From positions 1 through 23,069 of the forward strand of contig CAYUOY010000055.1 of the NCBI GenBank assembly GCA_964446495.1: a stretch of 23,069 bases of DNA. Direction: 5' to 3'. The stretch is from JAADHU01 sp964446495. Its GTDB lineage: Bacteria > Pseudomonadota > Gammaproteobacteria > Steroidobacterales > Woeseiaceae. The translations under genes and the position numbers were made by a program. The notes under the pieces are model-generated. The model made no database searches, was not told the DNA's origin, and saw nothing but the letters and a program-made list of their open reading frames with translations. Shown here piece by piece: positions 15,185 through 21,772 of this stretch (position 1 is the stretch's first letter; every line of letters begins with the position of its first letter).

Positions 15185-16396
15185 TCAATTAACGATCAGA
15201 TCCTTCTTGACCCAATTTGGCGCAAACAGTCGTGGCACATCCTTCCCCTGGACGAAATCGAGCAACCGGTCTTTCACCAACATGGCGTCATTGTAACCGA
15301 GTTCGATCAGGGCTCTCGTAAAGCCCTGTTCAAACAGCAGGAAACTCAGCAGGCGACCTGCGCTGCCGTTCTTGCTCCCGCCTACGCCACGCATCAGCGC
15401 ACGGACAGGGCGTGGCATCTCATGTCGATATTCGAGAGCGACCTCCCGCAGGTCCTTGCTCGGCACCACGATCATTGTATCGATGGGCCGCATGCGGCGC
15501 ATCGTGCCGGTTCTGTCTGCTGCCGGAACGGAATCGATCAGCTGGTTGATCCGTGTCATTCGTTCGAGGTCGGAGTAAAGACCATCCATAAACAATGTGT
15601 CCAGCATATAGCCGGCAATTTGACCGAATGACGGATACGGAAGCGGCGTACTCGACTCCGGCACCGGATCCGCAATCTCGTTGCGTACGCCAATAACCAG
15701 TATTCGGTCCGCGCCCAGGTGAATGGCTGAACTCAGTGGCGTTGCCTGGCGCATGGCGCCGTCGCCAAAATACTCGCCCTCTATGGACACCGGTGGAAAA
15801 ATCATGGGTACCGCTATACTCGCCATCAGGTGATCGAGATTGAGCGAGCGCCTTAGTCCAATCCGACGCGTCCTCGTCCACTCTTTGGTTTCGGGTATTG
15901 CCTGAAAAAATGACGTCGATTGCGCCCGCGTATAACCAGCGGCTGTCACTGCTATCGCATCGAGGTAACCCTTGTCGATGGCAGCCTGAATACGTGGAAA
16001 TCGAATGTTGCGGCTGAGCAGTCTCCGCAATGGCGTGTTGTCCAGCAGCGAATGCGGCGTGCGTACCAAATATCCGCCGGTAACCAGCGCGGCGAGCCAA
16101 TGTGCGCTGCTCTTGAACATGCTCCAGCTATCGGCCCGAAACACCTGATTGCTGTGAAAATGCCCCCATACACGCTCGAGCTCCGCTACAGCCACGCGAA
16201 ACCGCCTGGCCCTGCTGGCAAGAACCACGGAATTTATCGCGCCAGCCGAGGTTCCACTCATTATCGCGAAGGGATTGGAGGCGCCGTACGGTAAAAGATC
16301 GCGGATCGCCTGCAGAACACCCACCTGGAATGCGCCGCGGGCACCTCCCCCTGGAAGCACCAGGCCCGTTCTGATTTTCGATGACTGTATTTCCAT
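15185..16396 (-). CDS. Patatin-like phospholipase family protein
   Basis: This is a serine hydrolase of the patatin/RssA family, expected to cleave acyl ester bonds of phospholipids or related lipids with a Ser-Asp dyad. Numbered from a possible TTG start two codons upstream (16402), the product is 405 residues. The oxyanion glycine-rich loop is GGGARG (18-23), the nucleophile elbow GTSAG (S52), and the catalytic aspartate is in YFGDGAMRQ (D214). A hydrophobic SIAVPMIFPPVSIEG precedes it, as in the family. The C-terminal 170 residues beyond the catalytic domain are less conserved and I assign them no function. No signal peptide is evident. ATG 16396 is preferred; the in-frame TTG lies six bases before it. 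A strong promoter lies almost on top of the start. Substrate unknown. Confidence 0.9.
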   Translation of the reverse strand: MEIQSSKIRTGLVLPGGGARGAFQVGVLQAIRDLLPYGASNPFAIMSGTSAGAINSVVLASRARRFRVAVAELERVWGHFHSNQVFRADSWSMFKSSAHWLAALVTGGYLVRTPHSLLDNTPLRRLLSRNIRFPRIQAAIDKGYLDAIAVTAAGYTRAQSTSFFQAIPETKEWTRTRRIGLRRSLNLDHLMASIAVPMIFPPVSIEGEYFGDGAMRQATPLSSAIHLGADRILVIGVRNEIADPVPESSTPLPYPSFGQIAGYMLDTLFMDGLYSDLERMTRINQLIDSVPAADRTGTMRRMRPIDTMIVVPSKDLREVALEYRHEMPRPVRALMRGVGGSKNGSAGRLLSFLLFEQGFTRALIELGYNDAMLVKDRLLDFVQGKDVPRLFAPNWVKKDLIVN

Positions 16397-16407
16397 GTCC
16401 AAAGAGT

Positions 16408-16435
16408 ATTATAGTGATTAGGAGATCGCTACCAA
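16408..16435 (-). promoter_or_regulatory. Strong sigma-70-type promoter for the patatin gene
   Basis: Read on the minus strand, TTGGTA (16435-16430) and a perfect TATAAT (16413-16408) are separated by 16 bases. Transcription would be expected to begin near 16399-16402, only a few bases before the ATG at 16396 or exactly at the TTG at 16402. That predicts a leaderless or nearly leaderless message. Confidence 0.6.
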
Positions 16436-16497
16436 TCGACCCGGTCACACTGAGCTCGAATTTTCACCGCTTTCGCTGTCGAATCAGGACAAATACC

Positions 16498-17034
16498 ATG
16501 AATCGCGTTATGTGCGCCCTTGCAGCAGTACTTTCTTTGGCCGCTACCCTCGCCATCGCAGACGGTATTAGAGTCGGAGACCCGGCACCTGACTTCGAAT
16601 TGCCGGATCAAAATGGGGCCATGCACTCGCTGGAAGATTATCGCGACCAATGGGTCGCTTTGTATTTTTACCCAAAAGACGACACGCCAGGCTGTACGAC
16701 TGAGGCCTGTGAGTTTCGGGATGACATCTTCGAGTTTCGCCGCATGGGTGCGCACGTAATTGGCGTAAGTCTCGACGACCAATCCTCGCACAAGGCATTT
16801 GCCGAGAAATACAGCCTGCCCTTTCCCTTGCTGGCAGACCCGGAAGGAACCACCGCAGGTGCCTACGGCGTCAAAACACGGTGGCTGGGCATATCGATCG
16901 CGAAACGCCAGACTTTCCTGATCGACCCACAAGGGCGTATCGCCAAACATTACGAGGATGTCGATCCGGACACACATTCGGCCGAGCTTCTCGCGGACCT
17001 GGCTGTTCTGACCGGCACGCCGCCGGCCGAATAG
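16498..17034 (+). CDS. Secreted peroxiredoxin of the BCP/PrxQ type
   Basis: This thiol peroxidase reduces hydrogen peroxide and organic hydroperoxides. The 178-residue product opens with a signal peptide (about 1-21, CALAAVLSLAATLAIA then DG), so it should act in the periplasm, whereas the well-known BCP of E. coli is cytoplasmic. The peroxiredoxin fold follows: GDPAPDFELPDQNG, then FYPKDDTPGCTTEACEFRD with peroxidatic C66 and the PrxQ-type resolving C71 five residues later, VIGVSLDDQ, and RQTFLIDPQGRIAKHY. The ATG at 16498 has AGGA upstream; the frame is open back to 16381, but that part lies in the divergent promoter region. It is divergent from the patatin gene. The periplasmic reductant is unknown and not encoded nearby. 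Confidence 0.9.
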   Translation: MNRVMCALAAVLSLAATLAIADGIRVGDPAPDFELPDQNGAMHSLEDYRDQWVALYFYPKDDTPGCTTEACEFRDDIFEFRRMGAHVIGVSLDDQSSHKAFAEKYSLPFPLLADPEGTTAGAYGVKTRWLGISIAKRQTFLIDPQGRIAKHYEDVDPDTHSAELLADLAVLTGTPPAE

Positions 17035-17112
17035 GTCAAGTTTTTTTGCTGGCTCCGCTAGCGTATTCTGGATAGCAACTTCAGACCCGGGCTGCTTGGG
17101 GCTGGTGCGAAT

Positions 17113-17195
17113 GCGGGTTGGCACCGGTAGTATGTATCCGTTCACTCGGAGGGCCTTAACTCGATCACGGATACATACTACCGGTACCAACCCGC
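17113..17195. repeat. Long inverted repeat, 29-bp arms, one mismatch
   Basis: Arms at 17113-17141 and 17167-17195 pair along 29 positions with a single mismatch (C17122 against A17186), around a 25-base centre (17142-17166). The arms contain the pieces CACCGGTAGTATGTATCCG and CGGATACATACTACCGGT. CGAAT occurs directly beside the left arm (17108-17112) and one base beyond the right arm (17197-17201), resembling a 5-bp target duplication. It lies in the 297-base non-coding gap between the convergent peroxiredoxin and VWA genes; I see nothing else of note in that gap. It could be a bidirectional terminator or mRNA-end structure, or a miniature mobile element. No T-tract follows either arm. Confidence 0.85.
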
Positions 17196-17331
17196 CCGAA
17201 TCTTTCGGCACGCGTTTAGTTAATCGTCCCACAGACGATGAGGCAAAAGAATTTCACTGGTGTTTTGCAACAACTCAATGCCATCCGGCATTGTGGAATG
17301 GCGATAGGCTGCCGGCGGCGAAATACTCTGG

Positions 17332-18507
17332 CTAATGCAGTTTTCTGATGCCCTCGGCGAGTCCGTTGACCGTCAGTGGGAACATTCGGTCTCCCATCAG
17401 CTCCTGCGTCATCTTGATCGATGGGGTGTAGTCCCAACGGCCCTCTGGTTCCGGGTTGAGCCAGATCGATTTCGGGAAGGTATTCAAGAGACGCTTTATC
17501 CACACCGCGCCCGCCTCCTCGTTCCAGTGTTCAACGCTGCCACCTGGGTAGACGATCTCGTACGGGCTCATGGTTGCGTCACCCACGAAGATCAGTTTGT
17601 AGTCGGCACCGTATTTGTGCGTAATGTCGTGGGTCGGAATCCGTTCGTTATGCCGGCGGCTGTTGTCTTTCCACAGGCTCTCGTAGACGAAATTATGAAA
17701 GTAGTAATATTCGAGATGTTTGAACTCCGTGCTGGCGGCCGAAAATAATTCTTCGCAGATGCGGACGTGATCATCCATCGAGCCACCGACATCCAGACAT
17801 AGCAAAACTTTTATCGCATTGTGGCGCTCGGGGACCATGCGAATGTCGAGGAATCCTGCGTTGCGTGCTGTCTTGTCAATGGTATCTTCCAGATCCAGCA
17901 GGTCTGCCGCGCCCTCGCGCGCAAATTTTCTGAGCGCTCGCAATGCAATTTTGATGTTGCGGGTGCCAAGCTCTACCGAACTATCGAGGTTGCGATATTC
18001 GCGTTTGTCCCAGACCTTGGTGGCACGCCGATGTCGCGAACCTTTTTGTCCGATTCGTACGCCCTCCGGGTTGTAACCATAGGCACCAAAGGGTGATGTT
18101 CCCGCAGTACCGATCCACTTACTGCCCCCTTCGTGACGCTCGTCCTGTTCATCGAGGCGCTCCCTCAATGCCTCCATCAGCTTTTCGAACCCGCCCATGG
18201 CCTCGATTTGCGCCCGTTCTTCGGCACTTAGCATTAACTCCGCCTGCTGCCGCAGCCAGTCTTCGGGAATTTCAGTGGTCAGATCATTGAGCGCCGTGTC
18301 GATACCGCGAAAATGTGCCGCGAAAATTCGATCAAACAAATCGAATTTCGATTCATCTTTGACCAACGATGCGCGTGCCAGGTAATAGAAATTGTCGACG
18401 CTGTTATCAGCAATGCCACTTTGCATGACGTCGAGTAGTGTCAGCAATTCGGTGATAGACGGCTTAAGACCACCCTCACGCAGTCGAAAAAAGAACTGCG
18501 TCAACAT
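17332..18507 (-). CDS. VWA-domain protein partnering a MoxR ATPase
   Basis: This 391-residue cytoplasmic protein carries a C-terminal von Willebrand A domain (about 233-385). It belongs to the CoxE-like/uncharacterised VWA group that accompanies MoxR ATPases. The metal-ion-dependent adhesion site is DVGGS (D239, G241, S243), and a later acidic residue in FVGDATMSPYE probably completes the metal site. The N-terminal half is alpha-helical and charged (EAMGGFEKLMEALRERLDEQ), followed by a glycine-rich stretch (GTAGTSPFGAYGYNPEG) typical of the group. No signal peptide or membrane helix is seen. The ATG at 18507 follows the moxR stop by three bases, so they are surely co-translated. By analogy with RavA-ViaA and other MoxR-VWA pairs it may present a client to the ATPase. 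The client is unknown, though the acylase upstream is the obvious candidate. Confidence 0.9.
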   Translation of the reverse strand: MLTQFFFRLREGGLKPSITELLTLLDVMQSGIADNSVDNFYYLARASLVKDESKFDLFDRIFAAHFRGIDTALNDLTTEIPEDWLRQQAELMLSAEERAQIEAMGGFEKLMEALRERLDEQDERHEGGSKWIGTAGTSPFGAYGYNPEGVRIGQKGSRHRRATKVWDKREYRNLDSSVELGTRNIKIALRALRKFAREGAADLLDLEDTIDKTARNAGFLDIRMVPERHNAIKVLLCLDVGGSMDDHVRICEELFSAASTEFKHLEYYYFHNFVYESLWKDNSRRHNERIPTHDITHKYGADYKLIFVGDATMSPYEIVYPGGSVEHWNEEAGAVWIKRLLNTFPKSIWLNPEPEGRWDYTPSIKMTQELMGDRMFPLTVNGLAEGIRKLH

Positions 18508-18510
18508 CGA

Positions 18511-19368
18511 CTATTGTGGCCGGGAGCGACGATCAAGAAATACGAGTTTCTCGAACAGATGTACATCCTGTTCGTTCTTGAGCAAAGCGCCATAGAGAGG
18601 CGGGATTGCTTTTCCGGACTCGCTCTCTCTCAGGGCCTCCGGCGAAATGTCCTCTGCCAGTAACAGCTTGATCCAATCGAGTAATTCCGAGGTCGACGGC
18701 TTTTTCTTCAACCCGGGAACGTCACGGACCTTGTAGAAGGCCTCCAGGGATTCCTTCAGGAGTGCTTTCTTCAATCCCGGAAAATGCACATCCACAATTT
18801 TCTGCATCGTGTTCTTATCCGGAAATTTGATGTAGTGAAAGAAGCAGCGTCGCAAAAAGGCATCCGGTAGTTCTTTCTCGTTGTTGCTGGTGATGATGAT
18901 AATGGGGCGGTGCCGTGCCTTGACCAACTGCTTGGTTTCATAGACAAAGAATTCCATTCGATCCAGTTCTCGCAGCAAATCGTTCGGAAATTCGATATCC
19001 GCTTTGTCAATCTCGTCGATGAGCAATACGGGTGGAACATCGGCTTCGAAAGCCTCCCACACGTTTCCACGCACAATATAATTGGCGATGTCGTGCACGC
19101 GCTCATCGCCGAGTTGCGAATCGCGCAATCGCGCGACCGCATCGTACTCATACAATCCTTGCTGGGCCTTGGTCGTGGACTTGATGTGCCATTCGTGCAA
19201 CGGGCGTCCAAGTGATTTCGCAACCTCTATGGCGAGTTGGGTTTTCCCCGTGCCCGGCTCACCCTTGATCAGTATCGGTCGCTGCAGCGTCACGGCGGCA
19301 TTGACCGCCATCATCAGGTCGTCGGTGGCAATATAGGAACTCGTGCCGGTAAATTTCTTGTCAGACAA
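18511..19368 (-). CDS. MoxR-family AAA+ ATPase
   Basis: This AAA+ ATPase belongs to the MoxR type, which act as chaperones in maturation or metal insertion of partner complexes. The 285-residue product shows FTGTSSYIATDDLMMAVN, Walker A GEPGTGKT (36-43), Walker B VLLIDEID (114-121), sensor 1 in IITSNNEKELPD and an arginine finger in FLRRCFFHYI, then a helical lid domain to the C terminus. The start is TTG at 19368, supported by AAGGAG eight bases upstream and by the family-like N terminus SDKKFTGT; an open frame continuing to 19608 runs across the acylase gene and is rejected. The ribosome-binding site overlaps the acylase stop codon (TGAAGGAG), and the VWA gene begins three bases after this gene. 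Substrate unknown. Confidence 0.92.
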   Translation of the reverse strand: MSDKKFTGTSSYIATDDLMMAVNAAVTLQRPILIKGEPGTGKTQLAIEVAKSLGRPLHEWHIKSTTKAQQGLYEYDAVARLRDSQLGDERVHDIANYIVRGNVWEAFEADVPPVLLIDEIDKADIEFPNDLLRELDRMEFFVYETKQLVKARHRPIIIITSNNEKELPDAFLRRCFFHYIKFPDKNTMQKIVDVHFPGLKKALLKESLEAFYKVRDVPGLKKKPSTSELLDWIKLLLAEDISPEALRESESGKAIPPLYGALLKNEQDVHLFEKLVFLDRRSRPQ

Positions 19369-19381
19369 TTCCTGTGCTCCT

Positions 19382-21751
19382 TCAGGGCAATAAAACCAGC
19401 CGGTGCTCGGGTGCCCCGGGGAGGAAAGGACTGGGAATGCCGCGTACCCAATCGTCGTGACCGGCTCGGTAGTAGGCCGATAGCGGGTGACCGCTTTGCC
19501 CGGAGGGCATATGCAGATAGCCATTCGCCTCATCGCCAGGCGATACCGCGTAGCGCTCAGATGCACCAAAAGCCGGCCCCTGCGCTTTGGGCATGTTCGA
19601 GTCACCACTCAGTGCTTCGCGCGGCATATCCAGCCATTTGGACAGCATCGGCAACGCACGACTCAGCGGGTGATGGATAGCGGCGGTATTGCGTTCACCC
19701 CAGGTCCGCTGCTCGAGTCCGTCATCCCAGTTGTCCGCAACATAGCTGAGATTTTCGTCCACGGCGTCAAGCATCAGCGCTTCCCAGCTAGCGTATTCAG
19801 CCGCCAGTAAGTGAGCGGGTTTCTGCGTAAGCAGTTGCCACAACGGCCCCTCGAACTGCTTACTGATTTGCAACTCAACATCTTCACCGTAGCGGTCGCG
19901 GACCGACGCCGTCAGCATATGAAATACTTTCGCTCTGACCGCAATACGAAATGCCCGTACCAATCGGTACCCCACAGAGTCCACAGATGCCCGCGGTATC
20001 CAGTGGCTAACCAGCTTGCGATAACTCGCTCGGCCGTCGTTACCGCCTACCGCATCGTTATCGAGGACGCTTAACAGCAAATTTTGCCAGCGCGCCAGGA
20101 ACAGTGCGCGATCGTCGAGTTGAATTTCCAGCATGTCGGTCGGCACGAATTGTTGCCGCTCGAATAGATCGTCGCGAATCTGTTTCGCTCTCGCACCGAG
20201 GTCATAACCGCCGTCACCGAGCTTGCGCAAGGCCTCCCCATCGACAACACGCGAATTTGCCGTCCAGATTCGGCCGCTGTCCGGATTGACGACTTGTGGA
20301 TGCTCGTCTGCCCTCAGCCAGCCATCCCAGCCATTGCCGGTACTCCAGTCCGCTGGCACCAGTGCCTCCGCACTACCGCGCCGCGGCATTTGCCCGGCAA
20401 TGGTCCAGCCGATGTTGCCTGCAGCATCACCGGTAACGAAGTTTTGCGGTGGCAGCCCCATGTGTTGCGCTATCGAAAGCGCCTCGGTGACGCTGCCCGC
20501 CGTTTCGAGTTGTACTTGTTTGATGTTGGTCGCAACCGGGTCATGGGCAATCCAGCTAACGGCGATTTCACCACCCGGATAATCGGCATCCTCAAGCACC
20601 GGTCCCCAGATAGTCTCGCGAATGATCAGTTCTATAGAGTCGCTGTTCTTCACGACGATGCTTTCACGATATTCGGTAAATTGTCTGACCCCGTCCGCGG
20701 TGATATAGGTGCCCGGTTCGACCGCTGGCTTGATAAGGACCGCATCAGACCAATCGCCGTAACTATTGGTGAATCCCCAGGCGATTTTCCCGTTGCTCCC
20801 GGAGACTACGGCGGGCGTCCCCGGCAATGTCACTCCACTGACGTCTCGCGCATCGGCGCCAGTCACGACTAACCGGGCGCGGTAGAACACGTTCGGTACC
20901 GTAATCTGCAGGTGCATGTCGTTGGCAACTATCGCTCGCCCACTAGCCGTCAGCTTGCCGCTCACGGCCCAGTTGTTGCTTCCAGGCAGCAGGTCCGCTC
21001 CAACCTCAGCGGTTGCAGCGCTGACATCCCCGCCGGGTCTCCCACGCAAATCGAGACTGGTCGGCCCGGGAATCGCCTTGTCACGACGCGGCTCCCCCAC
21101 GATCGGCGCGTCCCATTCGGAACCGTCCGGATACATCCAGTCATACACATCCTCAGGCAAAGCAAGTTTGGCAAAGCCACGCTTGATGTCGCGCGCCGCT
21201 CGTTCATCATTGAGTTCCATGAACATGGCATCGATCGTGAGGACAGAATCCTCGATTTTCCAGCGTCGTGGCTCAGTCCCAAGGATAAAATACTCAAAAG
21301 GCTTCGTGCCGAGGCTGCTCAAGCCAGCATTCACACCGTCCACGTACGCCATCATCATGGCCCGCTCAGTCGCCGTCATGGCAGCAATCACATCACCTGC
21401 GCGGCGGCGGAGGCGATGAAAACGATTGCGCTTATCGAGCGGTACGGCGATCTCACCGAAAAGTTCGGCCAGCTCGCCGGCAGCCTGGCGGCGCGTCAGG
21501 TCCATCTGAAAAAAACGGTCCTGCGCGTGTGCGTAGCCCGTCGCAAACGCCAGATCGTTTCGGGATGCCGCCGTGATGGTCGGGATACCCTGTGCATCGC
21601 GCTCGATTGTTGCTGCCGCTTGCAGCCCCTCGACACGGGTCTCGCCGTCCAGTTCGGGCAAGCTGTTGATCAATATGAAATAGACGACGACAGCCGCCAA
21701 CAGCGCCACCGTTGTCACAGCCGCAAGCAATCTGAAGATAAGGCGTTTCAT
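19382..21751 (-). CDS. Penicillin acylase family (S45 Ntn-hydrolase) protein, membrane-anchored
   Basis: This is a large amidase of the N-terminal nucleophile superfamily; relatives cleave penicillin side chains, N-acyl homoserine lactones, or other acyl amides after self-cleaving into alpha and beta chains. The 789-residue product has an N-terminal hydrophobic segment (about 5-30) that acts as signal or anchor, so the enzyme is periplasmic or membrane-tethered. The alpha-chain motifs are IERDAQGIPTITA and FATGYAHAQDRFFQMDLTRR. The beta chain should begin at S258 in LLPGSNNWAVSG, the autocatalytic nucleophile. GTPAVVSGSNGKIAWGFTNS and TANSRV follow as in the family. The ATG has AGGG upstream, and the gene begins 21 bases after pyruvate kinase. 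Substrate cannot be predicted from sequence alone. Quorum quenching is possible but unproven. Confidence 0.92.
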   Translation of the reverse strand: MKRLIFRLLAAVTTVALLAAVVVYFILINSLPELDGETRVEGLQAAATIERDAQGIPTITAASRNDLAFATGYAHAQDRFFQMDLTRRQAAGELAELFGEIAVPLDKRNRFHRLRRRAGDVIAAMTATERAMMMAYVDGVNAGLSSLGTKPFEYFILGTEPRRWKIEDSVLTIDAMFMELNDERAARDIKRGFAKLALPEDVYDWMYPDGSEWDAPIVGEPRRDKAIPGPTSLDLRGRPGGDVSAATAEVGADLLPGSNNWAVSGKLTASGRAIVANDMHLQITVPNVFYRARLVVTGADARDVSGVTLPGTPAVVSGSNGKIAWGFTNSYGDWSDAVLIKPAVEPGTYITADGVRQFTEYRESIVVKNSDSIELIIRETIWGPVLEDADYPGGEIAVSWIAHDPVATNIKQVQLETAGSVTEALSIAQHMGLPPQNFVTGDAAGNIGWTIAGQMPRRGSAEALVPADWSTGNGWDGWLRADEHPQVVNPDSGRIWTANSRVVDGEALRKLGDGGYDLGARAKQIRDDLFERQQFVPTDMLEIQLDDRALFLARWQNLLLSVLDNDAVGGNDGRASYRKLVSHWIPRASVDSVGYRLVRAFRIAVRAKVFHMLTASVRDRYGEDVELQISKQFEGPLWQLLTQKPAHLLAAEYASWEALMLDAVDENLSYVADNWDDGLEQRTWGERNTAAIHHPLSRALPMLSKWLDMPREALSGDSNMPKAQGPAFGASERYAVSPGDEANGYLHMPSGQSGHPLSAYYRAGHDDWVRGIPSPFLPGAPEHRLVLLP

Positions 21752-21772
21752 GGCAAACCCTGAAGAGGCTTT

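Noticed and set aside
17012..17047. Intrinsic terminator at the end of the peroxiredoxin gene (CCGGC/GCCGG stem, then seven Ts)
   Set aside because: The stem is inside the coding sequence and 14 bases separate it from the T-run, too far for a normal terminator.
17113..17195. The long inverted repeat as an integron attC site
   Set aside because: The ends read GTTGG inward on the left and CCAAC on the right, the reverse of the expected RYYYAAC...GTTRRRY order. There is no integrase or cassette array, and the stem lacks the asymmetric extrahelical bases of attC.
17223..17239. ATCGTC/GACGAT hairpin downstream of the VWA gene
   Set aside because: Only six pairs and no T-tract on either strand; likely chance.
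20294..20872. 192-codon plus-strand open frame opposite the acylase gene
   Set aside because: It is antisense to a well-supported enzyme and its composition (Arg/His-rich, no family motif) is that of a shadow frame.
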